A stretch of DNA of 54,562 nucleotides from Bradyrhizobium sp. CCBAU 51627 (GTDB lineage: Bacteria > Pseudomonadota > Alphaproteobacteria > Rhizobiales > Xanthobacteraceae), in assembly GCF_028128765.1 (NCBI RefSeq), contig NZ_LBJG01000077.1, positions 1-54,562 on the forward strand, in the 5' to 3' direction. Below the pieces are notes generated by a model, which worked only from the letters and a program-made list of their open reading frames with translations, was not told where the DNA came from and made no database searches. Shown one piece after another: positions 1 to 8,567 of this stretch (position 1 is its first letter; each line of letters starts with the position of its first letter). Made by a program: the position numbers and the translations under genes.

Positions 1-12
1 CGACATCGCCAC

Positions 13-44
13 GCGCCTTGGCCGGTGGCCACCGGCCAAGGCGC
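13..44. repeat. 32-bp perfect palindrome at the left edge
   Basis: Two 14-base arms (13-26 and 31-44, GCGCCTTGGCCGGT and its reverse complement) flank the self-complementary GGCC, so the whole 32 bases are palindromic. No T-run follows, so it is not a classical intrinsic terminator. It may end the upstream gene, which lies outside the window, or be a protein-binding dyad. A possible GTG start for the DUF559 gene (25) lies inside it. Confidence 0.7.
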
Positions 45-66
45 TAAGTCGCTTCCATCGCACAAA

Positions 67-459
67 ATGGTCCCGTGCAGATACAAGGGGTTCGTGCCAC
101 AAGAACCATCCCATCGACCAGTCGCGAAGCGTCTCCGCCAATTCGCGAAGAACATGCGACGCGAACCGACGGACGCAGAAGCCGCGATGTGGCGCTTGCT
201 GACGGATCGTCGGCTCTCCACATACAGATTTCGCCGACAAGTGCCGTTCAAGAACTACATTCTCGACTTTGTCTGTTTCGACAAATCTCTCGTAATCGAG
301 ATCGACGGGAGCCAACACGCAGACTCACAGGGAGATACGGCTCGCGACGCGGTTCTGTCCGCTGAAGGTTTCTCTGCCGCACGCTACTGGAACAATGACG
401 TCCTTCAGCAGCCGGCTTCCGTATTGGAGGACATCCTTGCAAAGCTTGCCGGGCGGTAA
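67..459 (+). CDS. DUF559 domain protein, endonuclease-like
   Basis: Small protein of about 130 aa of the DUF559 family, which is related to very-short-patch-repair and restriction-type endonuclease folds. Visible family marks are the N-terminal RREPTDAEAAMWRLL stretch, the FRRQVPFKNYILDFVC core and VIEIDGSQH, where D, E and H could form a nuclease active site. The reading frame is open from a GTG at 25, but that start lies within a perfect palindrome, so the ATG at 67 is preferred; neither has a clear ribosome site. It sits directly before recF, where dnaN would usually be the neighbour. Function in the cell is unknown. Confidence 0.7.
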   Translation: MVPCRYKGFVPQEPSHRPVAKRLRQFAKNMRREPTDAEAAMWRLLTDRRLSTYRFRRQVPFKNYILDFVCFDKSLVIEIDGSQHADSQGDTARDAVLSAEGFSAARYWNNDVLQQPASVLEDILAKLAGR

Positions 460-498
460 GATACCCTCTCACCCGTCGCCTCACTCCGTGAGGCGCCA

Positions 499-521
499 CC
501 CTCTCCCACAAGGGGAGAGGG
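499..521. repeat. CCCTCTCCC hairpin repeat
   Basis: A 9-bp perfect inverted repeat (499-507 with 513-521) lies between the DUF559 gene and recF. Related CTCTCCCC hairpins occur at 23077-23107 and 30773-30796, so this is a dispersed intergenic repeat rather than a site specific to recF. Confidence 0.6.
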
Positions 522-549
522 GAAAAATCGCCTCAACCACAAAGAACTG

Positions 550-1686
550 ATGACCCCTTCCCGCATTCATCGCCTGACGCTGACGCATTTTCGCAATTAT
601 CGGGCGGCGGGGCTCGAGACGGCGGCCGACATGGTGGCGCTGGTCGGGCCGAACGGGGCAGGCAAGACCAATTGCATCGAGGCGATCTCCTTCCTGTCGC
701 CGGGGCGGGGCTTGCGGCGCGCCACGCTGGAAGATGTCGCCGACAACCAGGGCGACGGGTCCTGGGCGGTGTCCGCGCAGGTCGAGGGCGCGCTGGGCCT
801 TGCCACGCTCGGCACCGGCATCGAGCCGCCGCGCGCGGACGCTGCCGTCAGCCGGCGCTGCCGCATCGACCGCGAACCGGTGAGTTCGGCGGCCGCCTTC
901 GGCGACCATATCCGCATGGTGTGGCTGACGCCGGCCATGGACGGGCTGTTCATGGGCGCCGCGTCGGAGCGCCGGCGCTTCTTCGACCGCCTGGTGCTGG
1001 CGATCGACGTTGAGCATTCCAGCCGCATCAACGCGCTGGAACGTTCGCTGCGCTCGCGCAACCGCCTGCTCGAGACGCGCAATTACGACGACCATTGGTG
1101 TGACGCGATCGAGCGCGAGACCGCCGAGCTTGCGGTCGCGGTGGCCGCCACGCGCGGCCAGACCGCAGCAAGGCTCACCGGCATGCTGAATACGCGTGCG
1201 CAGGCGTCCGCGTTTCCGTCGGCGCAGATCGCGCTCGACGGCTGGATGGAGAATGCGCTGCTCGAGGAGACCGCGACCTCGGTCGAGGATCGCTACCGCC
1301 AGATCCTGCGCGACAACCGTCCGCGCGATGCGATTGCCGGCCGCACCACCGACGGCCCGCATCTCACCGATCTCCAGGTGATCTACGCTCCGAAAAGCAT
1401 GCCCGCGCGCGATGCCTCCACCGGCGAGCAGAAGGCGCTTCTGATCGGCCTCGTGCTGGCGCATGCGACGCTGGTCGCCGAGATGACCGGGATCGTGCCG
1501 CTGTTGCTGCTCGACGAGGTCGTCGCCCATCTCGATCCGAACCGCCGCGCCGCGCTGTTCGACGAGTTGAAGACGCTCGGCGCGCAGGTGTGGCTGACGG
1601 GTGCGGATCCGGCCGCGTTTGCCGAGATCGGCGCGGGCGGCGAAGTCTTTGACGTCGAGAGCGGACGCGTTTCCGCCCGGCGATAG
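550..1686 (+). CDS. recF: DNA replication and repair protein RecF
   Basis: RecF is an SMC/ABC-like ATPase that loads RecA onto single-strand gaps together with RecO and RecR. The 378-aa protein has the opening ITRLxLxHFRNY-type strand (here IHRLTLTHFRNY), a Walker A motif GPNGAGKT at residues 33-40, an ABC-signature-like STGEQKALLIGLVLAHA near 295 and a Walker B PLLLLDEVVAHLD near 320. Length is normal. It lies 2.3 kb upstream of gyrB, consistent with the usual dnaA-dnaN-recF-gyrB region, but here another gene separates recF from gyrB. No strong ribosome site precedes the ATG. Confidence 0.96.
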   Translation: MTPSRIHRLTLTHFRNYRAAGLETAADMVALVGPNGAGKTNCIEAISFLSPGRGLRRATLEDVADNQGDGSWAVSAQVEGALGLATLGTGIEPPRADAAVSRRCRIDREPVSSAAAFGDHIRMVWLTPAMDGLFMGAASERRRFFDRLVLAIDVEHSSRINALERSLRSRNRLLETRNYDDHWCDAIERETAELAVAVAATRGQTAARLTGMLNTRAQASAFPSAQIALDGWMENALLEETATSVEDRYRQILRDNRPRDAIAGRTTDGPHLTDLQVIYAPKSMPARDASTGEQKALLIGLVLAHATLVAEMTGIVPLLLLDEVVAHLDPNRRAALFDELKTLGAQVWLTGADPAAFAEIGAGGEVFDVESGRVSARR

Positions 1687-1802
1687 CCCGCTTTGTTGAA
1701 CCTCGTTTATTCGGGCCGCGACTAGGATTGTGAGGCCGCGCTGGCGGTGTCGCAGCCGTTGCAATCGCGCGATCGACACGCGCGACATCCCTGGAGAAGG
1801 CC

Positions 1803-2561
1803 ATGACGACGGTAAGGCAAGGGACGAAAGTCCCGGCACGATGGCGGCTGCTCGTGTGCGGCCTCGCTTTGCTCGCAAGCTGCGCGCTCGCAGCCAGCGC
1901 CGGCGCCTGGGTGCCGCGCCTGCCGCTTCCGTTTTCGTCCACGCTCACGCCGGATCCCGATGCTGCCCTGCCCGCGCCGACAAGGACCAGCTATCGCGAG
2001 ATCGGCACCACCAAGATGCTCGGCATCGAGGCGCCGCTGCGGACCAGGCTTACGGCCCGCATCCCCGCTGGCCTCGGTGACGTTCTCGCCTTCTACCGCA
2101 CCGAGCTCGGCAAGCTCGGCTGGCAGGAACAACATGAAGGCGCTGATATCGCCACCGATCACATCAGGCTGGCCTACGCGACCCCACTCGGGCCGGCGGC
2201 ACTGCAGCTCGATCGCAAGGGTAGCAGCACCTCGGTCAATCTGGTGCAGCGAAACCGTGAGGCCGCGACCATGGCGCATGTCATGCCCCGGCCCGGCCGC
2301 GCCGCGCTGATGCTCACCAATCTCAGCGTCAAGGAAGCCGTCCTCACACTCGACAACCACACCGTCACGCTACCGGCTCGCACCGGCAAGGAACGTCCCG
2401 AGTCACCGCTGTTCAATATGCCGCCGGGCAAATACGCCTACGCATTGAAGGTCGACGGCGGCCCGGATCGCGACGCCGCGATCGAGCTCGCGGCCGGCGA
2501 TGCCTGGGAGGTCACGGTCGGGCCCGAGGGAGACCTCTGGTCGCCGCTTCAGCTGTATTGA
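1803..2561 (+). CDS. Secreted or lipoprotein of unknown function
   Basis: 252 aa. The N terminus is a signal sequence: basic VPARWR, a hydrophobic run and LASC, which fits a lipobox with Cys near residue 27; an ordinary signal peptidase site (ASA) a few residues later is an alternative. Residues about 65-150 (RLTARIPAGLGDVLAFYRTEL...) resemble a small alpha/beta domain seen in rhizobial hypothetical proteins. The C-terminal part, NMPPGKYAYALKVDGG to the final LQLY, looks like a beta-rich domain. GGAG six bases before the ATG supports the start. I do not recognise a function. A related C-terminal remnant follows at 2636-2749. Confidence 0.75.
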   Translation: MTTVRQGTKVPARWRLLVCGLALLASCALAASAGAWVPRLPLPFSSTLTPDPDAALPAPTRTSYREIGTTKMLGIEAPLRTRLTARIPAGLGDVLAFYRTELGKLGWQEQHEGADIATDHIRLAYATPLGPAALQLDRKGSSTSVNLVQRNREAATMAHVMPRPGRAALMLTNLSVKEAVLTLDNHTVTLPARTGKERPESPLFNMPPGKYAYALKVDGGPDRDAAIELAAGDAWEVTVGPEGDLWSPLQLY

Positions 2562-2635
2562 ACCTGCCCTCTCGCGATCCGCCGCAGGGTGCCCGGGGCG
2601 CGTGCTTGAATCCATCGGGTTCGCGAGGCGACTAG

Positions 2636-2749
2636 TCGTCGAGAGGCGGTGGCGACCGTGTCCATCCGGTGCGGACCGATACCATCACGGTGGCTGCTGG
2701 CGAGTCCTGGGCACTTCACGACGATAAGAAGCCGTCCCAGCTCTACTGA
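2636..2749 (+). pseudogene. Remnant resembling the C terminus of the preceding gene
   Basis: One forward frame ending at the TGA at 2747-2749 reads DTITVAAGESWAL...KPSQLY. This parallels the end of the upstream protein, AAIELAAGDAWEV...WSPLQLY, including the final QLY and stop. The frame is closed by a TAG at 2633-2635 and has no start of its own. The simplest reading is the decayed tail of a tandem paralogue. The similarity is judged by eye over about 30 residues. Confidence 0.4.
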
Positions 2750-2885
2750 GCCGGCGGCTGTTCCAGGGCGCCACGACCGTTCTCGAAAGGCCTCTGCCCA
2801 CCCCCGCAAAATCCCGTCTTCAGGTGCCCTAAACGGGGCCTCGAATCGGGCTTTTCGCTGGCTTCGGAATCGGCCTTCACACGCC

Positions 2886-2913
2886 TTGAAAATCGGCCCA
2901 AAAACCCTATCTG
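2886..2913 (+). promoter_or_regulatory. Possible sigma-70-type promoter for gyrB
   Basis: TTGAAA (2886-2891) and TATCTG (2908-2913) are separated by 16 bases, about 120 bases before the gyrB start. The rest of the 470-base gap between 2561 and 3032 holds only the remnant at 2636-2749; no other gene or RNA is apparent. Confidence 0.3.
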
Positions 2914-3031
2914 CTCAAAGGGTTGCGAGGCGATACTTTGCGCTAGGCGCAAGCCCCCTTTCGTGGCACAAATAGCTTCCAGATCAGCGCCTTTTGCGCG
3001 GCTGATTCGGGCGACATTTCGAAGGCCTCTC

Positions 3032-5467
3032 ATGACAGAACCTGCTCGGCAGCAAGCTGCCGAAAACGAGTCCTCCTCCGCGAGCGAATACGGCGCGGAA
3101 TCGATCCGCGTGCTCAAGGGGCTCGATGCCGTTCGCAAGCGCCCCGGCATGTATATCGGCGACACCGACGACGGCTCGGGCCTGCACCACATGGTCTACG
3201 AGGTCGTCGACAACGCGATTGACGAGGCGCTGGCGGGCCACGCCACGCGCGTCGACGTCGTGCTCAACGCCGACAATTCCGTCACCGTGCGCGATGACGG
3301 CCGCGGCATTCCCGTCGACATCCACAAGGGCGAAGGCATCTCGGCCGCCGAGGTCATCATGACCCAGCTCCACGCCGGCGGAAAATTCGACCAGAACTCC
3401 TACAAGGTCTCCGGCGGTCTGCACGGCGTCGGCGTCTCCGTCGTCAACGCGCTGTCGAGCAAGCTCGGCTTGCGCATCTGGCGCGACAACAAGGAGCACT
3501 ACATCGAGTTTGCCCATGGCGATGCAGTCGCACCGCTCAAGGTCGTCGGCGATGCGCCGGGCCAGCGGGGCACCGAGGTGACGTTCCTGGCCTCGACCGA
3601 GACCTTCAAGAACATCGAATATGATTTCGCGACCCTCGAGCACCGCCTGCGCGAGCTCGCCTTTCTCAACTCGGGCGTGCACATCGCCCTCTCCGACATG
3701 CGCCACGCCGTCGAGAAGCGCGAGGAGATGCACTATTCCGGTGGCGTCGAGGAATTCGTCAAATATCTCGATCGCAACAAGAAGGCGATCGTTCCGGCGC
3801 CGATCATGGTGCGCTCGGAAGCCAACGGGATCGGCGTCGAGGCCGCGTTGTGGTGGAACGACAGCTACCATGAGAACGTGCTGTGCTTCACCAACAACAT
3901 CCCGCAGCGTGACGGCGGCACCCATCTCGCCGGGTTCCGCGGCGCGCTGACGCGCCAGGTCAACGGTTACGCCGACGCCAATGCGAAAAAGGAAAAGATC
4001 GCGCTGACCGGCGACGATTGCCGCGAAGGCCTGACCGCCGTGCTGTCTGTCAAGGTACCGGACCCGAAGTTCTCGTCGCAGACCAAGGACAAGCTGGTGT
4101 CCTCGGAAGTGCGCCCGGTGGTCGAGAACGTGCTCAACGAGGCACTTCAGGCCTGGTTCGAGGAGCACCCGTCCGAGGCCAAGATGATCGTCGGCAAGGT
4201 GATCCAGGCCGCCGCGGCGCGCGAAGCTGCGCGAAAGGCGCGCGAGCTGACCCGCAAGAGCCCGCTCTCGGTGTCCTCGCTGCCCGGCAAGCTCGCCGAC
4301 TGCCAGGAGAAGGATCCGGAAAAATCCGAGTTGTTCATCGTCGAGGGCGACTCGGCAGGCGGCAGCGCCAAGCAGGGCCGCAACCGGGAATTCCAGGCGG
4401 TGCTGCCGCTGCGCGGCAAGATCCTCAACGTGGAACGCGTCCGTCCCGACAAGATGCTGTCGTCGGAGCAGATCGGCACGCTGATCACCGCGCTCGGCAC
4501 CAGCATCGGTGACGAATTCTCGATCGAGAAGCTGCGCTATCACAAGATCATCGTGATGACCGACGCCGACGTCGACGGCGCCCATATCCGCACGCTGCTG
4601 CTGACGTTCTTCTACCGGCAGATGCGCGACATCATCGACGGCGGGTACCTCTATATCGCGCAGCCGCCGCTCTATAAGGTTGCACGCGGCAAGTCCGAGC
4701 AGTACCTGAAGGACGAGCGCGCGCTGGAAGACTATCTGATCGATGCAGGCCTCGACGATTGCATCTACATTCCCGGCACCGGCGGCGACCGCTCGGGGCG
4801 CGATCTGCGCGCGCTGGTTGACGATGCCCGCGTGGTGCGCAACATCCTCCGCAATCTGCACAGCCGCTATCACCGCAAGGTGGTCGAGCAGGCCGCCATC
4901 ACCGGCGTGCTGAATAAGGCCATCTACGGGGATGCCGAGAAAGCGAACGCCGCGGCGCAGTACATCGCCAGCCGCCTCGACAACCAGGCCGAAGAGGTGG
5001 AGCGCGGCTGGATTGGCCAGTACGTGGAGGGCCAGGGCTTCCAGTTCGAGCGCACCGTGCGAGGCGTCAAGGAAGCGGCCGTGATCGACGATGCTTTCCT
5101 CGGATCCGCCGAAGCCCGCAAGCTCGACGAGTACACCACGAGGCTGCAGGACGTTTATGCCCGCGCCGGCAAGCTGCGGCGCAAGGACGCCGAGCACATG
5201 GTTCATGGGCCGGTTGATCTGTTCGAAGCTGTGACCGAGGCCGGCCGCAAGGGGATCACGCTGCAACGCTACAAAGGTCTCGGCGAGATGAACGCGGAGC
5301 AGCTATGGGAGACGACTCTCGACGTCAACGCGCGCTCCCTCCTGCAGGTGAAGGTCAAGGAGGTCGACGAGGCCGACGACATCTTCACCAAGCTCATGGG
5401 CGACGTGGTCGAGCCGCGCCGCGACTTCATCCAGGAACATTCGCTGAGCGCGACGATCGATATTTGA
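3032..5467 (+). CDS. gyrB: DNA gyrase subunit B
   Basis: ATPase subunit of the type II topoisomerase that introduces negative supercoils. The 811-aa protein has the GHKL ATPase start (RVLKGLDAVRKRPGMYIGD), the ATP-lid region KVSGGLHGVGVSVVNALS, the TOPRIM acidic motifs VEGDSAGGSAKQ and MTDADVDGAHIRTLLL, and the C-terminal QRYKGLGEMNAEQLWETT. The ATG at 3032 has GAAGG six bases upstream; the frame is open further upstream to 2963 but that part has no family similarity. No terminator is evident in the 178 bases before murA. Confidence 0.98.
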   Translation: MTEPARQQAAENESSSASEYGAESIRVLKGLDAVRKRPGMYIGDTDDGSGLHHMVYEVVDNAIDEALAGHATRVDVVLNADNSVTVRDDGRGIPVDIHKGEGISAAEVIMTQLHAGGKFDQNSYKVSGGLHGVGVSVVNALSSKLGLRIWRDNKEHYIEFAHGDAVAPLKVVGDAPGQRGTEVTFLASTETFKNIEYDFATLEHRLRELAFLNSGVHIALSDMRHAVEKREEMHYSGGVEEFVKYLDRNKKAIVPAPIMVRSEANGIGVEAALWWNDSYHENVLCFTNNIPQRDGGTHLAGFRGALTRQVNGYADANAKKEKIALTGDDCREGLTAVLSVKVPDPKFSSQTKDKLVSSEVRPVVENVLNEALQAWFEEHPSEAKMIVGKVIQAAAAREAARKARELTRKSPLSVSSLPGKLADCQEKDPEKSELFIVEGDSAGGSAKQGRNREFQAVLPLRGKILNVERVRPDKMLSSEQIGTLITALGTSIGDEFSIEKLRYHKIIVMTDADVDGAHIRTLLLTFFYRQMRDIIDGGYLYIAQPPLYKVARGKSEQYLKDERALEDYLIDAGLDDCIYIPGTGGDRSGRDLRALVDDARVVRNILRNLHSRYHRKVVEQAAITGVLNKAIYGDAEKANAAAQYIASRLDNQAEEVERGWIGQYVEGQGFQFERTVRGVKEAAVIDDAFLGSAEARKLDEYTTRLQDVYARAGKLRRKDAEHMVHGPVDLFEAVTEAGRKGITLQRYKGLGEMNAEQLWETTLDVNARSLLQVKVKEVDEADDIFTKLMGDVVEPRRDFIQEHSLSATIDI

Positions 5468-5645
5468 GGGCAGTTGGCTTTGGGCGCGCTCTAGCCACAC
5501 ACTCGCTGCAACCTCTTCCGCTTGCGGGGGAGGAGGCGCACCTTGTTCGTGGCGACCATCAAGCCTGAATTGCTACCGCCCGCAATTCTCGGTAGTTTCC
5601 GCCTCCAAAGCAGCCCGCCCCACCGCAACAGGACGGAGAGAACCC

Positions 5646-6941
5646 GTGGCGCCCATTCAGTACATCGTCGAGGGCGGTCACCGGCTCTCGGGCTCGATCG
5701 AGCCGGCCGGCAACAAGAACTCGGCGCTGCCAATCATCGCGGCCGCCCTGCTCACCGAACATCCGGTGACGCTGGAGAACGTGCCGCGGATCCGCGACAC
5801 CGAGACGCTGGTCGAGCTGATCCGCTCGGTCGGCGCGGCCGCGCAGTGGACCGCCCGCAATACGCTTCACATCCACGCCAAGAGCATCCGTGCCGCCGAT
5901 CTCGATCCCGAGCTTTGCGTGCGCATTCGGGCCTCGATCCTGCTCGCAGGCCCCCTGCTCGCACGCTGCGGTGAGCTGATGCTGCCGCCGCCCGGCGGCG
6001 ACGTCATCGGCCGCCGCCGGCTGGACACCCACGTGCTGGCGCTGGAACAACTTGGTGCCAAGGTCACCGCGACCGACCGGCTGGAATTCCGCGCACCAAA
6101 ACTTACCGGTGCCGACGTGTTCCTGGACGAGCCGAGCGTGACCGCGACCGAGAACGCGCTGGTGGCGGCGGTCGCCGCGGATGGCGTCACCATTTTGCGC
6201 AACGCGGCCTCGGAGCCGCATGTGCAGGATCTCGCCAATTTCCTCGTTGCGCTCGGCGCCAGAATCGAGGGCATCGGCACCAACACCATGATCGTGCACG
6301 GGCCGGCGACGCTGGGCGAAGCGACCTATCGGATCCAGCCCGACCATATCGAGGTCGGCTCGCTGATCGGTCTTGCCGCCGTGACGCGCTCGCCGCTTCG
6401 CATCGTGCGATCAGGCGTCGAGCACCTGCGCTCGATCCGCATGGGCTTCGAGCGGCTCGGCATCGTCTGCCGCGTCGAGGGCGACGATCTCATCGTGCCA
6501 TCGAACCAGACGCTGAAAATCCAGGACGATTTCGGCGGCCACGTGCCGAAGCTCGAGGACCAGCCCTGGCCGGCCTTCCCGGCCGACCTGATGTCGATCG
6601 CGATCGTCACCGCCACGCAATGCGAGGGCGTGATCCTGATGTTCGAGAAGATGTTCGAGTCCAGAATGTTCTTCGTCGACAAGCTGATCGCGATGGGCGC
6701 ACGCATCGTGTTGTGCGACCCTCATCGCGCCATCATTGCAGGCCCGAGCCGCCTGCGCGGCGCCTCGATGATCTCGCCCGACATCCGCGCCGGCATGGCG
6801 ATGCTGCTCGCCGCCGTCTGCGCCGAGGGCACCTCCACCATCAACAACGCCGACCAGATCGAGCGCGGCTATGAGCGAATCGACGAGCGGTTGAACGCGC
6901 TGGGTGCGAAGATCCGGCGCGTGCCGGAGCGGAAGGGATGA
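5646..6941 (+). CDS. murA: UDP-GlcNAc 1-carboxyvinyltransferase, Asp-type
   Basis: MurA transfers enolpyruvate from PEP to UDP-GlcNAc, the first committed step of peptidoglycan synthesis. 431 aa of the EPSP-synthase fold. Visible conserved elements are AGNKNSALP (K24, N25, matching E. coli K22/N23), RASILLAGPLLA, FPADLMSIAI (equivalent of D305) and DIRAGMAMLLAA...IERGYERID with the C-terminal Arg. The catalytic loop reads PGGDVIGRRRLD, so D119 replaces the Cys115 of E. coli. In known families this substitution keeps activity and prevents fosfomycin alkylation. It is a divergent MurA, so it may be one of two paralogues in the genome. GTG start with GGAG seven bases upstream. Confidence 0.88.
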   Translation: MAPIQYIVEGGHRLSGSIEPAGNKNSALPIIAAALLTEHPVTLENVPRIRDTETLVELIRSVGAAAQWTARNTLHIHAKSIRAADLDPELCVRIRASILLAGPLLARCGELMLPPPGGDVIGRRRLDTHVLALEQLGAKVTATDRLEFRAPKLTGADVFLDEPSVTATENALVAAVAADGVTILRNAASEPHVQDLANFLVALGARIEGIGTNTMIVHGPATLGEATYRIQPDHIEVGSLIGLAAVTRSPLRIVRSGVEHLRSIRMGFERLGIVCRVEGDDLIVPSNQTLKIQDDFGGHVPKLEDQPWPAFPADLMSIAIVTATQCEGVILMFEKMFESRMFFVDKLIAMGARIVLCDPHRAIIAGPSRLRGASMISPDIRAGMAMLLAAVCAEGTSTINNADQIERGYERIDERLNALGAKIRRVPERKG

Positions 6942-7025
6942 GGGTTTTTTCCTTTTCCCCTGGTGGGAGAAGGTGGCGCGAAGCGCTGCATGAGGGGTAC
7001 CTTTCCACAAACAAGCCCGATCGAG

Positions 7026-7093
7026 TATCGTAGGGTGGGCAAAGCGACGCGTGCCCACCACGGCGCAAGTGCGCCTTTGCCCACCCTACGATA
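7026..7093. repeat. 19-bp inverted repeat, GTAGGGTGGGCAAAG type
   Basis: Perfect 19-base arms (7026-7044 and 7075-7093, TATCGTAGGGTGGGCAAAG and its complement) surround a 30-base loop between murA and the MATE gene. The TAGGGTGGGCAAAGCG motif is familiar to me as a dispersed intergenic repeat in alphaproteobacteria. It has no T-tail. Confidence 0.7.
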
Positions 7094-7136
7094 GCCAGCT
7101 AGCGGATAGAGCCCCGCATCCCTCCCACGAGAGGCC

Positions 7137-8567
7137 ATGTTTTCGACGTGCGGTTGTGCTATTGACGCCGCCATGCTCGACAGCATCCAATCACAACGGC
7201 AGCCGCACATCGGCATGCCGCAAAGCCATCTCGCGCAGGAATTCGTCGAGACGTTACGACTGGCCGTGCCGATGATGCTCACGCAGCTCGGGCAGATCGC
7301 GATGATCACGAGCGATCTGGCGCTGATCGGGCGGCTCGGCGAGGATGCGGTCGCGGCTGCGGCACTTGCGCACACCGTCTATTTCGTCAGCTTCACCTTC
7401 GGGCTCGGCCTGATGGCTGCGGTGTCTCCGCTGGCAGCGCAGGCGTTCGGCGCCGGCGACGTCAGGCGTATCCGCCGCTCCTTGCGCGTCGGCCTGTGGG
7501 TCGCATTCCTCATTTCGCTGCCGATGATGGCCTCGCCGCTTTATGGCGAGCACATCCTGATCACGCTCGGACAGGCGTCGCATTCCGCCGGCCTCGCGCA
7601 GCGTTATCTGAACGGCCTTGCCTGGGGCATCGCACCGGCGCTCGGCTTCGTCGCACTGCGCAGCATGATGAGCGCGGTGAACCGGCCGCAGGCGCCGCTG
7701 TGGATCACGCTCGCGGCGATTCCTGCGAATTTCGCGCTGGTCTATTGCCTGATCCATGGCCTGTTCGGCCTGCCGGAGCTCGGCCTGTTCGGCGCGGGAC
7801 TTGCGACCACGTTGGTCAATCTCGGCACCTTCATCGCCGCGCTCGCGATTGCGGCGTGGCGCGAGCCGTTCGCCCGCTACCATCCGCTGGCGCATTGGTG
7901 GCGGATCGACTGGTCTTTGATGCGCCAGCTGATCGAGATCGGCGCGCCGATCTCGTTCTCGCTCCTGCTGGAATATGGCCTGTTCTCCTCGGCCGCACTC
8001 CTGATGGGATTGATCTCGACCACGGCGCTCGCCGCGCACCAGATCGCGCTCCAGGTCACGGCCGTGCTGTTCATGGTCCCGCTCGGCATCGGCATGGCCG
8101 CGACGGTGCGGGTCGGCCATGCCTTTGGCCGCGACGACCCGGCCGGCGTGCGGCGCGCGGGCCTCGTCGCAGCGCTGCTCGGTATCGCACTCGTCGCAGG
8201 CCTGACGGTCGCCATCATCCTTGGCCGCTACGAGCTGGGACGGCTGTTCCTCGGCAGCGGTGACGCCAGCGCGCCGACGGTCGCGCTCGCTGCGACTCTG
8301 CTCCTGGTTGGCGCGACCTTCTTCATCGCCGACGCGCTCCAGACCATCATGGGCGGCGCGCTGCGCGGCATCAATGACACCAGGATGACGCTGGTGTTCG
8401 CAGCGATCGGCTACTGGTGCGTCGGCTTCCCGATCGCGTGGATGCTCGCCTTCCACGCCGGCCTCGCCGCGATCGGCGTCTGGATCGGACTATCGATCGG
8501 ATCGTTCGTCTATGCCGCTCTCTTGATCTTGCGCTTTGCGATGCTGACGCGCAAGATCACGGGATGA
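7137..8567 (+). CDS. MATE family efflux transporter
   Basis: Multidrug and toxic compound extrusion antiporter of the inner membrane, about 12 hydrophobic segments over 476 aa. Typical features are the duplicated six-helix halves, LAVPMMLTQLGQIAM at the first helix, the ALGFVALRSMMSAVNRPQ loop and the second-half LLEYGLFSSAALLMGLIS and GMAATVRVGHAFG. The start is uncertain: ATG at 7137 has GAGAGG only two bases upstream, while the ATG at 7173 has no ribosome site. The stop overlaps the next ATG (ATGA), suggesting translational coupling with the DUF2867 and isomerase-like genes. Substrate cannot be deduced. Confidence 0.92.
   Translation: MFSTCGCAIDAAMLDSIQSQRQPHIGMPQSHLAQEFVETLRLAVPMMLTQLGQIAMITSDLALIGRLGEDAVAAAALAHTVYFVSFTFGLGLMAAVSPLAAQAFGAGDVRRIRRSLRVGLWVAFLISLPMMASPLYGEHILITLGQASHSAGLAQRYLNGLAWGIAPALGFVALRSMMSAVNRPQAPLWITLAAIPANFALVYCLIHGLFGLPELGLFGAGLATTLVNLGTFIAALAIAAWREPFARYHPLAHWWRIDWSLMRQLIEIGAPISFSLLLEYGLFSSAALLMGLISTTALAAHQIALQVTAVLFMVPLGIGMAATVRVGHAFGRDDPAGVRRAGLVAALLGIALVAGLTVAIILGRYELGRLFLGSGDASAPTVALAATLLLVGATFFIADALQTIMGGALRGINDTRMTLVFAAIGYWCVGFPIAWMLAFHAGLAAIGVWIGLSIGSFVYAALLILRFAMLTRKITG

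Noticed and set aside
481..1878. Long reverse-strand open frame opposite recF
   Set aside because: Arg/His-rich translation without domain signs; typical shadow of a high-G+C gene.
2984..5266. 760-codon reverse frame opposite gyrB
   Set aside because: Composition is that of an antisense shadow, and gyrB on the other strand is certain.
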